64,000 nucleotides of DNA from Crotalaria pallida (GCA_037953625.1 CM075655.1:73993501-74057500), one strand, 5' to 3'; shown: positions 25,217 through 36,821, numbered from the stretch's first letter. Notes: generated from the letters alone by a model not told the origin. A program made the numbers and translations.

Positions 25217-26505
25217 GATCATACACAAAACTTTAGATCTAGAAGAAAAACATCAAGATCTAATATGAAAGCATCAAGATCTACCAAGAAAAGCACCAAC
25301 CGAATCATCAACATAACTACACATATTACAAATTAATTTCAAGTCTTCAAAAGTCCATCATTTAGTTCATTACAAATTAATTTAACTCTTAAAAATCAAG
25401 ATCAAAGCAAAAACATCACATGCAAGCTTAGATTAATCGTGAAAATGAACATGCAAGAGAAGAAAATAAAATTACAAAATCACAAATCAAGACTAATTCT
25501 AAAACCACTAGGTCTTCGGTTTATACCAAGAAAGAAAAAAGGTCTCCAACACTCCCAAGCACTTTGATCTTCAAGGATTCCTAGGTTTTGGCTTGATCTC
25601 CTTCCTTCTCCTTCTTCCTACTCACGGTTCCTCCTTCTTTCTTTCTATTTTCTTTCTCTTTGTCTAAGAGTTTGAGGAGCTCTTAGACTTGTGTGTTGGT
25701 GTGGGTGTTGGACGAAGGAGTGGAATGAGAAATGAAATGGAAAGAACAACCAAGGCTTCACCTATTATAAGCAAATCATGTCTTCCTATTTTAGCCTTCA
25801 TGCAATTCGGCCAAGGCTTTGGAAAGGAGGGGTAAATTCGGCCTTCTATATTATTGCATGGGTGGAGGTTAGCAAAATTCAAAGGGGACAATGTAGGGGA
25901 CATAAGGGCTTAGGGTTCACTCTAGGTTGTTGACTTATGGGTTCTTCTTAGGGTTTCTTCCATCTAGTTAGGGCTTAGTTGAGATTTAGTTGCACTTAGT
26001 TGCTTGGCTAGTTACTAAGGAAATTTCTAGGTTTCTCTACACACTCACACACATACACGGCACACTCACACATATGTTCACATACTCATGCATTCACACA
26101 GTACTACACACATACATACACATGTTCATACACACTTACACGTTACATACATACATACATACACATACAATCACATTCATTTATTAATTAAATTCCACAT
26201 AATCCTAAGCATATAAGGCCGTACCTACACATTCATACACATATGTAAAATAAATTATTCATGCAATCAAATTATTACCATATCAAAATATCAAGCACAT
26301 TTTCATAGGAAATCAACCACCTTTCCAAAATAAAATTCAAAACTCATAACTTTATTTCATGAAAAATCACTCTTTTAAAATCATTTATCACTTGAAAACG
26401 TGAATAAGGAAGTTTATTTAGGAAAATACTCTCTCAAAAATACTTTTCTCAAAAATAATTCTTTTTAGAGATTAAACCAGTACGAGGATTTTGAGGGGTG
26501 TTACA
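25217..26505 (-). repeat. Solo giant LTR, family L copy 2, second segment
   Basis: Continues the LTR interrupted at 12192: the sequence across ACAAA reads on into a CTTTAGATCT block also present in copy 1 near 3580. It ends GAGGGGTGTTACA at 26505, followed by the AAATG duplication. It includes a CA-rich stretch (26036-26170) and leader-like sequence near 25540-25720. Confidence 0.85.
26036..26170. repeat. CA/CATA-rich low-complexity tract
   Basis: Mixed ACAC, CATA and CACA repeats at the place where other copies of this LTR type have TA or GT microsatellites. Confidence 0.8.
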
Positions 26506-26510
26506 AAATG
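26506..26510. other. Target-site duplication AAATG (right)
   Basis: Matches 7591-7595. Removing 7596-26510 restores a continuous family-O LTR. Confidence 0.85.
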
Positions 26511-26921
26511 TCTCCCCCCTTACCTTTTAGAGAGAGAAAGGAAAATAGGGTTCTCTTGGAACCCACTTACAAAACTCCAAACCTAGCTCCTTAGCCTCCT
26601 ATTCCATGCTCTCCAACATATTCTAAGACTCCTTGAACAATTAGAAGCTCCATGGCAGTGATTGCACAAAACTAGGTTTTGGTGGGTGAATTGGGATTTG
26701 AATAAAAGAGGGAGATATATGTGATTTATGTGAGGGAAAATAGCTAGAAGTTGATGGGGAACCGATTTGTGATGTTGATTTCATGTAAATTAGGGTGGTT
26801 TGGTCGATTGGAAACATTAGGGTTGAGGGAGGGAGAGAGCTCGTGGAAGGAGGGGAAGAAAACCATGAAAAATGAGTGAAAATTCGTGTTTACCGACTTA
26901 AAAATTGGTGCAGCAGAGTCG

Positions 26922-26971
26922 TGGATATCGATATCCAACATCGATGTCCCATGTTGGATATAGATATCCAA
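26922..26971. repeat. Overlapping palindromes in family O LTR
   Basis: TGGATATCGATATCCA (26922-26937) is a perfect 16-bp palindrome and ACATCGATGT (26938-26947) a perfect 10-bp one. ATATCCAACAT pairs with ATGTTGGATAT (26931-26941 with 26951-26961), and TTGGATAT/ATATCCAA has a 2-base tip (26954-26971). The same bases can fold in alternative ways. Confidence 0.9.
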
Positions 26972-27023
26972 TGCTAAAAATGACAGCACCTTTCGCAATT
27001 CAAATGGCCATAACTTCTTCGTT

Positions 27024-27090
27024 AACCGTTGGATCTTGCTCAAATTTGAAGATAACCTTCCTAACATACTTATCTTCAAATCCAACGGTT
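27024..27090. repeat. Long interrupted hairpin in family O LTR
   Basis: AACCGTTGG (27024-27032) pairs with CCAACGGTT (27082-27090), and ATTTGAAGATAA (27044-27055) pairs with TTATCTTCAAAT (27070-27081). This gives 21 perfect pairs with one 11-base one-sided bulge and a 14-base loop. Confidence 0.9.
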
Positions 27091-27270
27091 GGTTTTGGGT
27101 TTTGAGCTCTAAATATTAAAATCCTAATTTTTCTCCCTATTTTGAAACTTTAACTATTTTCTGACTATTCTTGGTTCTAATATCTATCACTGGGTTTTTC
27201 CTACCACTCTTCACCTCTTAAGTCCACTAATCTCCTAATTAAACTTGGGAATTAAATTAGGGATGTTACA

Positions 27271-29889
27271 CTCCAAGCGGGTATCATCTACCCAATTTCA
27301 GATAGCACTTGGGTGAGCCCGGTGCAAGTTGTCCCCAAGAAGTCTGGTGTCACAGTTGTCAAAAATGAAAGGAATGAGCTCATTCCTACTAGGGTGCAAA
27401 ACAGTTGGAGAGTCTACATTCATTACAGAAAGCTCAACCAGGCGACTCGCAAAGATCATTTCCCTCTCCCTTTCATTGATCAGATGTTGGAGTGCCTGAC
27501 AGGTAAATCTCATTATTACTTCTTAGATAGTTTCTCTGGTTATTTTCAAATTTGCATTGCACGAGAGGACCAACATAAGACCACATTTACCTGTCCTTTT
27601 GGCACATTTGCATATAGGAAGATACCTTTTGGCCTATGCAATGCTCCTGTCACATTTCAAAGATGTATGATGAGTATTTTTGCTGACATGCTCGAGCATT
27701 GCATAGAGGTCTTCATGGATGAATTTAGTGTTTATGGCTCATCATTTGATACATGTCTTGATAATTTGACTAAGGTTCTTAACAGGTGCATTGATACTAA
27801 CCTTGTCTTGAATTTTGAAAAATGCCACTTCATGGAAGAACAAGGCATAGTCTTAGGGCACATTGTTTCGCACAAGGGCATAGAAGTAGATCCTGCTAAA
27901 TTGCATGTTATTTCACACCTCCCTTACCCCTCTTGTGTGCGAGAGCTTCGTTCCTTTTTAGGCCATGGAGGATTTTACCGCAGGTTCATTCAAAACTTCA
28001 GCTACATTGCCCTTCCTATAACCAAGCTGCTTCAATATGATGCCCCATGGGAATTTGGAGACCAATGCAAGAGGGCATTTGATGAATTGAAGAAAGCACT
28101 GATGACCACCACCGCCATCATCCAACCACCTGATTGGACCCTCCCATTTGAGCTCATGACTGATGCTTCAAATTATGCTTTGTGAGCAGTTCTCTCCCAA
28201 AGGGTTGGTAAGCTGTCGCATGTGATTTATTATGCTTCTAGGACTTTAGATGCAGCACAGGTTAATTACACAACAACTGAAAAAGAACTTTTGGCTATTG
28301 TTTTTGCAATTGACAAGTTTAGATCATATTTGCTTGGTTCTAAGGTTGTAGTGTACACTGATCTTTTGAAAAAGACAGATTCCAAACCTAGGTTGATTAG
28401 GTGGATGTTGCTCCTCTAGGAGTTTGATCTTGAGATTCAGGATCGGAGTGGTGCGCATAACCTTGTCGCAGACCACTTGAGCAGGATAGAGAGAGAGGAG
28501 GATGCATTTCCTATCCGGGATGACTTCCCGGATGAGCATCTTTTATCTTTACATGTTTCCCATCCCCCTCCCCAAACTCCCTGGTTTGCTGACATTGTTA
28601 ATTATCTGGTTGCTTCTGTTTTTCCTACCTTGGCATCCAAAGCTCAAAGAGACAAATTAAAGAGCAATGCCAAGTATTATGTAAGGGATGACCCCTATTT
28701 GTGGCATTTTTGCAGTGATCAGGTCATTCGCATGTGCATTCCAGATCATGAGATCCAATCGGTTCTCTAGTTTTGCCATGCTTCACCAGTTGGAGGCCAC
28801 CTTGGGACTCAAAGGACAGCAAGAAAGGTGCTGGATTCTGGATTTTATTGGCCTACCATCTTCAAGGATGGAAGCAACATCTGCAGCTCATGGGAGCAAT
28901 GTCAAAGAGCAAGAGGCACACTTTCTAGGAGACAGCAGATGCCTCAACAACCTATGTTGTTCTGCGAGGTGTTTGATGTCTGGGGTATAGACTTCATGAG
29001 CCCTTTTCCTGTCTCTTTTGGTTTTCATTATATTTTACTTGTTGTGGACTATGTGTCCAAATGGGTGGAAGCTAAAGCCACTTGGACTAATGAATTTGCG
29101 GTTGTTGTGGATTTTGTTAGGTCTCACATATTTTGCAGGTTTGGCATACCCAGAGCCATAGTCAGTGATCAGGGCACCCACTTCTGCAACAGATCCATGC
29201 AAGCCTTGCTCAAGAAGTATGGGGTTGTGCACAAATTTTCCGCACCATATCACCCCCAAACCAATGGGCAAGCTGAGATTTCAAACAGAGAGATTAAGAG
29301 GATCTTGGAGAAGATGGTGCGCCCGAATAGGAAAGATTGGAGCACAAGACTGGAGGATGCTCTTTGGGCACATCGGACCGCCTACAAGGCACCCATAGGG
29401 ATGTCACCCTATTGGGTTGTCTTTGGTAAGGCATGCCACCTACCTGTGGAGATTGAGCACCGTGCATACTGGGCAGTGAAGTAGTGAAACTTGGACCTTG
29501 ATCTGGCGGGTGAGTAAAGAAAGCTTCAGTTGAGTGAGTTGGATGAGATCCGGTTGGAGGCCTATGAGAACTCTAAGTTCTACAAGGAGAAGACCAAAAA
29601 GCTCCATGATAGCTCAATTTCTAGAAAGGAGTTCTCAGTTGGCCAGAGAGTGTTGCTCTATAACTCTCGGCTTGGTCTCGTGAGTGGAAAGCTCCGCTCC
29701 AAGTGGATTGGACCATTTATTGTCACTCAGGTGTTTCCTTATGACACTGTGGAGATTAGGAACGAGTCCACGGACAAGAGCTTCAAAGTTAATGGACATC
29801 GACTCAAGCCCTTCTTCACCACCCCTACTTTGGATGATGCACCTGTGGAGGAGGCCTCATTGGTCGACCCCACTTTTGACCCACCATGA
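27271..29889 (+). pseudogene. pol: Athila-type Ty3/gypsy pol remnant (RT, RNase H, integrase)
   Basis: The frame enters mid-RT at the junction with the inserted LTR (27270) and continues through RNase H and integrase. RT motifs include LNQATRKDHFPLPFIDQML and FGLCNAP; the active-site box reads FMDE (27715-27723) instead of the usual FMDD, so a catalytic aspartate is lost. Stops lie at 28183 (TGA), 28417 (TAG), 28768 (TAG) and three more near 29482-29520, and the RNase H has lost residues after VVVYTD. The integrase keeps its D, D-x35-E pattern (WGIDFM, SDQGTHF, then E in GQAEIS). The C-terminus (29530-29889) has the usual LRSKWIGPF and VNGHRLKPF. Wording across RT and integrase is typical of plant Athila elements. 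The 5' half (gag, protease) should lie left of this window. Confidence 0.9.
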
Positions 29890-30677
29890 CTTAGGGAGTC
29901 TTCTTTTCTCCTTCCTTACTCTTTTTATTGCACTTGTCTATATCTGTTGGCTGGTATATCTGTCTGGATTTTCTGGTTGTTTTACATTGAGGACAATGTG
30001 TGATTTAAGTGTAGGGGGAGACTGGTTTAGGTTGCATACTTTTGCTTTGAATTTTTGTTGGGTTTTGCTTAGTTTTTGGGCAATTTTCTTGCATGCTAGC
30101 TTCATTTTTGTAGAGTCTTGGCATCTTTTGTCTGAATTCATGCATTTCTGTGTGCAAAGTTGCTTTTGATCATTGACAAATGGTAACATTGTGATAGAAT
30201 TGTCCCTTGTGAGGATTTGTGCCTTATTTGTGGATGGATTGCTATATGCCATCTAACTCTTTTCTTCATGTGTGATTGCACTCTGGATTACTTGCACTCT
30301 AGAACTTGACTTGACTCTTGTTGATACTTGATTGCTCATGCACATTTTGAAATGATTTAGGCACTTTCTTTCTTGAATAAGCTATTAGCCATATGAACCT
30401 ACCTTGAATGAATGTATCCTTTGCTAGCCCCTTTGAGCCTTTTTATCCCTTTCCTTGTTCTTTAGCTCATTACAAGCTTATGACTGAAAAACCATGATTG
30501 TCCTAACCTTAGAGAATTTTGGAGCTTTGGAATTGTTTTGGGAATGAGTATTAGGTAATTAAGTGTGCTCTATGCTTCAATTGGTTGAGTTCTTGGTTTT
30601 GCCTCATTGGTTGTTGTAGTTATGGCTTCATTTTCATGCCATTTGTGTTGTTTCTTCTTTTCTTTTTGTATATCTCT

Positions 30678-30745
30678 AAAAAAAATAGAAGACAAAAATA
30701 CAAAAAAAATGCAAAAAGAAAAAGAAAAAAGAAAAAAAAAGTGAA
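30678..30745 (+). repeat. A-rich low-complexity tract
   Basis: About 68 bases of A runs interrupted by G. This accounts for the lysine-rich open frames there, which are not genes. Confidence 0.9.
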
Positions 30746-31342
30746 TAAAAGGTTGTTGAGGCAAAGAGGATTGGAATTAGTGGTTGTTGATTTTGGGGTG
30801 GATTTTGCGTACTTTTTACTTATTCCCCATTGCTCCTCTATTCCCTTAGTTTTAGCTACATTCCCATATTTTTATCCTACCTTGTCCTTGGCCCCATTAC
30901 AACCCTAAAAAGACCTTTTGATCATTTTGTGCATGTGTGTTGATAGTTGATGTTAGAGGCTTGTAAAGCTTATGGTTGTGTTTGTTTTTCATGATGTGCC
31001 TTGAGTGTAAATAATGATTAACCCCAAACACTTGAGTGTAAACATGTTTGAGTGATCCTTGTGAGTTTCTATCATCTTTGTGACTATCCTCTTGATGTCA
31101 TTGGTTTCTTTGCATACTTGAAGTAATTGGATGATGTTCACGAATGCTTTGACTCTTTGATCCTTAACCATTTTGTGTGCTTGAGTTTGCCCATTTCTTT
31201 GCATTTCCTAGAATTCATTGTGAAGTATGTAATCTCTTAGGTTTGCATTTCTTAGTTTTAGTCATCTTGTTGCATGATTCACTTTGGTGAATATTGATCT
31301 TCATAGTCCTATCTTTTGATTTTGCCCAGGAGTGCAAATGGA

Positions 31343-31357
31343 TAAGTGTGGGGGTGT
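31343..31357 (+). other. Polypurine tract, Athila-type element
   Basis: TAAGTGTGGGGGTGTT lies just 5' of TGATGAGC, the start of the 3' LTR. Confidence 0.8.
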
Positions 31358-31358
31358 T

Positions 31359-32367
31359 TGATGAGCATTTTATTTCCCATTATTCCTTGCATTATTTTAC
31401 TCCTATTACTGATACTTGTTGCCCATTTGACATTGTTTAGCTTGATTTAGTGATTTAGAGTTTATTGGACTAATATTCCGAATATTGTTTAATTTGGGAT
31501 TATTTAGCCTAATTAATTCTATTTCTATTTTCAGATCATATTTTGCACAAGGACACTTTGGGCATTTTGGAAATGAGGAATCAAGTGTTGAAGTGAAGAT
31601 TGTAATTTGCATTTAGATCCCTTTTTAGTTGTAATTTTCAGAATAGTGTTTCTTAGGACTTCGGCCCATGTTTTAGGCCCATTTTCATGGTAAAAGAAGG
31701 GGAAACTCGTGTAACCCCAAGACACTCTCCCATTTTCAGATTTATCACTCTCTCTCTAGGTTAGAACTTCTCTCTTGGCTCTCCCAAGTGGTGGTGGCTG
31801 CTAGGGTTTTGTTCTTCCCCATTTGCACTCGTTTTTCTTCATTTATGGCCATGGAAGGCTAGACTTCAAGGGTTAATCCCTTTGGTATTGTATTATCTAC
31901 TCTTGAGCTCTTGTTATTAATGCAATTTCGTTTTCTCTCCTCTGTTTTCATGTTTATCAATGTGCAGTGGTTTGCTTAATTCCATTTCGTAGAGATAATA
32001 CATGAATATAAATGCTTAATTTGTATTAACTCGTAAAAACTCCAATTCTGGTTTCTAATGCTTAATTAGAAGTTAGGGTTTGGAGTTGGACAGAGGAGAG
32101 GAGAGGAATCGATCTTTAGTGAGCTAGGATTGAGTAGTTACGTAGCCAAAGGGGTTTGCCCGCTTTTGTTTATGAATTTCTTAGTTTTAATATTCTATTT
32201 TGTGTTTTGTTCTTCACATCTGATACATACAAAAACCCCCCATTTTACTGTATACTACGTGTTTGATACTTTGCCTAAACCGATATTCGGTGGGAAACGA
32301 CTTAGGATCACCTTCCTAGTACTACAGAATTAAATCCCTTTTATTTGATCGGGTACGGCCTCAATCA
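31359..32367 (+). repeat. 3' LTR of the Athila-type element
   Basis: Begins TGATGAGCATTTTATTTC after the polypurine tract. The end is placed at CGGCCTCAATCA (32367), which gives about 1.0 kb with TG...CA ends. The partner LTR is not in the window, so the end is inferred from the terminal CA and the change in sequence character. A leader-like CT-rich stretch lies at 31720-31790. Confidence 0.65.
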
Positions 32368-33773
32368 CTCAGATAACTGAGGAGAGGATGCATGGCTATC
32401 ACTTATGTCACGAGCTGCATTAGTCAGGATTCACTCAACTTTATTTTTCACCATCTTGCTTCCTTCTTGCGAATTTAGCGAATGATTTTTTTGTTTTTGT
32501 CATTTTAAATATGGTTTCCTGCTCTTCATTTCACATATACGAATAAGCAACATCAAGTATGTAAGATAATTCATTTTAACTTTAATCCAAATCACAAAAC
32601 TGAAAAGTGTGATCGTATGTGTCTATTGAGCCTTTTAAACATTTTTATTTATCAATACCCTTCAAATTGAATGTAGGGTCTATTAGTGAGTCAGCTTTGA
32701 AGGATGTTTATATATCTCACTTAAATGAATGTCATAAACAAAGGTACTCCTACAGCAATTGCAGAATTCCTGCATAAGCTGATGCAACCTCCATCCTCAT
32801 CCAAAAGTTGCTTCCCCCAAATTAAGAATCAACCACCTACTTTAAAATGTAACGTGTGCTGATATGCGTCTTTTGAAGCATTTAAAATTTTCATTATAAA
32901 TACCTTTCAACTTCAAATGAGACTCTAATCGTAAGTTAGGTTTCAAGGAGGTATATATATCTCAGTTCAATTAATATAATAAACAAAGCTACTGCTAGAA
33001 CAATTCCAAAATTCCTGCATAAGCTGATGCAACATTCATCCAAATTCAGACTTGCTTTCCCCAAATTAAGTAGCAGCCACACACGTTAAAAGATGTAAAC
33101 AATTTAAAGTAGGTACAATTTTTTGGACACAATCGGTCACAACAGACAAACCTCCCAGAAATTAAATCATTAAAGGTACAAAAAATATATCTTCACAATT
33201 TTGTGCTAATAATTGAGCAATATTGCAATTTTCCCTCAAAATTTCACATTCTATGAAATGACCCTCCGAGAAAAATATCAAGAAAAGTTTATAAAAAGTT
33301 GAAATCTTTCCCATACTTAAAAATCATTTTCTTTATATTTTTCTGGCCGTCAAAATAGTTTTAAAAAAAATATCAAGCGGCTACAAAATGGTACATGGAT
33401 TACATGCAAGAATCTTGCTTCAAATAGGATGAGTGTTAATTGAATTCAGGTGAATGGTTTCATGTGTTACTCCAAACAATTAATCCAATTTTGTTAAAAA
33501 ATGATAAGTAGATTTATAAACAAAAGAAATATTACATCTCCAAAAAGTTGAATATAATTGAATATTTTTTATTGTAAGGTTGTGTTGTCAATTATGTCCT
33601 TGTGAAACTGGATGAATTCTTAAATGCGGTGATATTAAAAGAAGTTGTTTAATGCTATGTAGCTGTTTTTTTATAGTTGGTATGCATATAACTTTTTGTG
33701 AAATTCTTTGCTATGTATTTATTGATGCCTGGCTCCACTTATATCTGATAAATGTGTGCAGTCCTTTTTCATT
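32368..33773. other. AT-rich region without recognised gene or transposon
   Basis: No long frame and no LTR, LINE or DNA-transposon ends were seen. The first part has a diverged tandem duplication (32607-33095). It may be host intergenic or intronic DNA flanking the LINE. Nothing else can be supported. Confidence 0.5.
32607..33095. repeat. Diverged tandem duplication (period about 247 bp)
   Basis: The unit from 32607 realigns with 32854 onward. Shared blocks include CCTGCATAAGCTGATGCAAC and CCCCAAATTAAG in the same order, with many substitutions and small indels between. A partial third unit may start near 33085. Confidence 0.8.
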
Positions 33774-33850
33774 ATTTTTTTGGTAAAAGAAATAATTCAT
33801 TACCACGCACAAAGTTCAGAAACAATAAAAAAGTGATAAGCAAAAGTCTT

Positions 33851-33932
33851 GCCACCTTCTAGGAAGGGTTCAAAGCTAAAACAAATGACTGAAACCCAAA
33901 GTTATTTTGCCACCTTCTAGGAAGGGTTCAAA
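33851..33932. repeat. 24-bp direct repeat in the LINE 3' UTR
   Basis: A perfect 24-bp block containing CCACCTTCTAGGAAGGG occurs at 33851-33874 and 33909-33932 (period 58). It is itself partly palindromic (CCTTCTAGGAAGG). Confidence 0.9.
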
Positions 33933-33969
33933 ACAACCAAAGGTCTAAAGAATAACAAATAAATAACAA

Positions 33970-34503
33970 CTAGAGTTCCTGTCTGATTCTATTAACTAAA
34001 ACACTATTCCTCCAATCTACAAAATTAGGAAAACAAAATCTAATCCTATAAGCAAACTCCCTACTTATAGTACTAAAAATAAGTTGCACAATCCTCTTCT
34101 GATTCTTAAATGTGTGATAATTCCTTTTCTCCCATATGTGATAAATCAATGCTGCAAACATAGCAAAAACACACTTGCGTCGGACCTTATCCCTGAAAGC
34201 ATGGCAGATCCACCTTGTCCAGTTGTGATACTTGTATGGACACATGTCAATTCCAATCCAGAGACAACAGTAATCAAGGAGACTACCGCTCCAATTACAT
34301 TCAAAAAACAAGTGATTCCTAGACTCAGCAGTAGATAGACATAAACAACAATAATTAGGAATATTCATAAAACATAACCTGTCCAAAGTTTGAAGCTTCC
34401 CAAGAGCGGCAAGCCAAGCAATAAAACAATGTTTTTGAACATTCACACTGTTCCAAACCATTCGATGCAAAGGAAAAATCCCTTGCTGGTCTTTAAACAT
34501 CAA
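33970..34503 (-). pseudogene. LINE ORF2 C-terminal zinc-binding domain (zf-RVT type)
   Basis: 177 residues that include an HRMVWN start, a CFIAWLA segment and the cysteine/histidine cluster CCLCLSTAESRNHLFFEC, typical of the zinc-binding domain at the end of plant LINE ORF2 proteins. The frame is open to its stop at 33970, but the upstream parts of ORF2 are frameshifted, so it cannot be made as a full protein. Confidence 0.85.
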
Positions 34504-34766
34504 GTAACCACTCTTGACCGTGTAAATGCCATCCTGAGTCCTACTCCAAGTATCATTACAAAAACCTGGCTTTAATTTATCTCTGACTTTTAGAATCTAC
34601 TTCCAGTGCCATCCAGATCCCTAAGTTGAGTTGCATTTCCAGAAATCTTGCTCCTTTATATAAACCGAATGCATCTATCTCACCCAGAGCGTATCCTTCT
34701 TCATAGCCAAGTCCCAAACTTGCTTTCCAATTGCTTCAAGGTTCCAAATGAAACTGTCCTTGATGT

Positions 34767-35739
34767 TCAACCCACCATGCTTCCTAGATTTACAAACAGA
34801 ATCTCAAGCGACATTAGCTGAATAATGACTTGTTTCATGCTTACCCCAAAGAAAACCTCTTCAAATCTTCTCAATATCACGCAAAACAATTTTCGGAATA
34901 ATAAAAACAGTGGCCCAATAGGAATGCAAACTAAGAGAACTGAGTTTATAAGACAACACCTGCCCTGATACGACAGATTCCTGGTTTTCCATGAGTTAAT
35001 CCTCTTAGTCACCTTATCTACTAAAAGATGGCAAGTTGAAATAGACCATTTTTTAGCAGACAGAGGTAAACCAAGGTATCTAAAATTGAAAATCCCCTTC
35101 TGAAAACCAGTGATCTCAATAAGTTCGTCTTGCCTCTGTTAAGGGATACCAGCCATAAATATAGAGGACTTCTCATTGCTAGCATACAGACCTGACATAT
35201 TAGAAAAATTCTCAAAAGCCTGCAGCAAAAGCTAAATTAACAAGCCTCATCTCTTTACATAAAGGATGAAACCTGAAATTCCCATGACAGGTAGCATGCT
35301 GCAGCATTCTAGTCAAAATTTCCATTGATAAAACAAAAATAAGGGGGGATACAAGATCTCCCTGTCTGATTCCTCCAGAGCCTGTAAATAAGCAAGACTG
35401 CTGGCCATTCACCACAACAGAGTAAGTCACAGTTGATATACAAGCCATTATCCACCCAATGAACTTCTCAGGAAACCTATAAGCAGCAAGCATTTGCTCA
35501 ATAAAAGTCCAACTCAAAGTATCATAGGTCTTCCTGATATCAATCTTCATTAAACATCTAGGTGATGTCCTGCGCATCCCATACAACCTAAGAAGGTCCT
35601 GAGTAATAAGGATATTGTGCACAATGCTCCTATCTTTAACAAAAGCTGTCTGATTATCCTGCACAATGCTAGGCAAAACACAATTAAGCCTATTACATAG
35701 AATCTTAGTAATGCATTTATAAATAGAGTTACAGCACAC
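34767..35739 (-). pseudogene. LINE reverse transcriptase (palm and thumb), broken
   Basis: The 35212-35739 frame carries AFVKDRSIVHNILITQDLL, KIDIRKTYDTLSW and the GIRQGD...SP loop of plant LINE RTs. It then reads LVNLAFAAGF where the catalytic FADD should be: a deletion and frameshift remove the active-site aspartates. The thumb resumes in another frame (34767-35012, with RINSWKTRNLSYQGR). Enzymatic activity is lost. Confidence 0.85.
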
Positions 35740-35988
35740 TATAGGCCTAAAGTCCTTAACATTACAAGGACTCTAAACCTTAGGGATCATAACCAAGTTA
35801 GTTTGGTTAATTTCCCTCAAAATTCTACGAGAAAGGAAAAACTCCTTAACCGTTGCACAGATGTCCTCACCAACTACCTCCTAGGCTTTCTTGAAAAAAC
35901 CAGAACCATACCCGTCCGGACTAGGCGACTTGTCATGATGAATAGAGAAAAGAAGGCTTAACTGCTGATCCATGTCTAAAATAGGGCC

Positions 35989-36465
35989 TCATCTGATAAC
36001 ACTGAGGTCTAAAGCCAAAACTCCATGATCAGCCGTAAACAAAGTTTTGTAGTAGTCCACAAAAGCATTACAGATACCATACTGAATCATAACCATAGCA
36101 TCCTGATCATTCACGATTCTCAATATCATGTTCCTGTACTGCCTCTGCTTGATTGAAGTATGAAAAAAACTAGTGTTCTGGTCACCTTCATTCAGCCAAG
36201 CTAACTTTGCCTTCTGCCTAAGGAAAGACAAAGTTGTCTAACTCACCATCTGATACTGCATGATAACATCTTTCTCTTCCGCCTGCAAAGCCACATCAAA
36301 TGGTTTTGTAATCAACTCTGTTTGAATGTAATGCAACTTGTCTCTAAGCTCAATCTCCAGCTTGTCAATATTAGCAAACGCCTCCCTATTAATATTAGAT
36401 AGACGCTTCCTCAGAAGGCGAAGCATGCAACACACCTTGTACATGTAACTGCCATCACACTGCAT
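35989..36465 (-). pseudogene. LINE ORF2 region between endonuclease and RT
   Basis: Two frames (36238-36465 and 35989-36231) separated by a stop. The second holds KAKLAWLNEGDQNTSFFH, the conserved linker ahead of plant LINE RTs. It joins the endonuclease half at 57680 once the chromovirus is removed. Confidence 0.8.
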
Positions 36466-36550
36466 AGATCAAACAACATTAACAATCTGCTCAAAAAACC
36501 TCTGCTCAGCCCACATATTGAAGAACTTAAAACCATATCTTCTCGGTTGA

Positions 36551-36555
36551 GATCC
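36551..36555. other. Target-site duplication (left) of the chromovirus
   Basis: GATCC here against GATCA at 57675-57679: four of five bases match. The LINE frame is continuous across the two flanks. Confidence 0.7.
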
Positions 36556-36821
36556 TGTAACAACCCTAATTTTCGTCTCCCGAATAATAGGGAATTAATA
36601 ATAAAAGGTTTTATTATTAATTTATAGAATTTTCCAAGTTTATGTTTTGTATTTAATTAGCCTTAAATATAAAAATGAGTTGAAATATTTTTATATGGCA
36701 AATAAATGCAAAATATAAGAATATTGCATGTTAGTCCCTGAGTGAGGGCTTAAAAGCAATATTGGAAAGGTTCTTGGAGGGAAAGATTTAAAAATATTAA
36801 TTTTTAAATTTTGAACTGAGC

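Larger units (their letters stand above)
26511..27270 (-). repeat. 5' LTR of family O element, 5' part
   Basis: Ends GGGATGTTACA at 27270, directly against the interrupted Athila-type pol frame. On minus it begins TGTAACATCCCTAATTTAAT. It contains a dense palindrome cluster (26922-26971) and a long interrupted hairpin (27024-27090). Confidence 0.75.
29890..31358 (+). other. 3' non-coding region of the Athila-type element
   Basis: After the pol stop, a purine tract preceded by GAGGACAATG (about 29989-30025) resembles the internal tract such elements carry downstream of pol. About 1.3 kb follows without an envelope-like frame. An A-rich run at 30680-30745 is common in this group. The region ends in the polypurine tract next to the LTR. 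Confidence 0.7.
33774..36555 (-). mobile_element. LINE (L1-type non-LTR retrotransposon), 3' part with RT and zinc-binding domains
   Basis: Read on minus, the LINE runs from 36555 down to an A tail (T run at 33774-33781) after a short 3' UTR. Fragments in order: linker (36238-36465), RT fingers (35989-36231), RT palm (35212-35739), thumb (34767-35012) and zinc-binding domain (33970-34503). The 5' endonuclease part lies at 57680 onward, beyond the chromovirus insertion. Stops and frameshifts occur between fragments. Confidence 0.88.

Noticed and set aside
26511..26530. Polypurine tract of the solo LTR (CCCCCC on +)
   Set aside because: AAATG duplications on both sides show this is target sequence in the older LTR.
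30585..30908. 107-codon frame with a lysine-rich stretch
   Set aside because: Produced by the A-rich tract of the Athila 3' non-coding region.
33774..33800. Target-site duplication of the LINE
   Set aside because: CTTTTTCATTA near 33763 and CTTTTTATTGA near 58028 are only loosely similar and the LINE 5' end is unclear.
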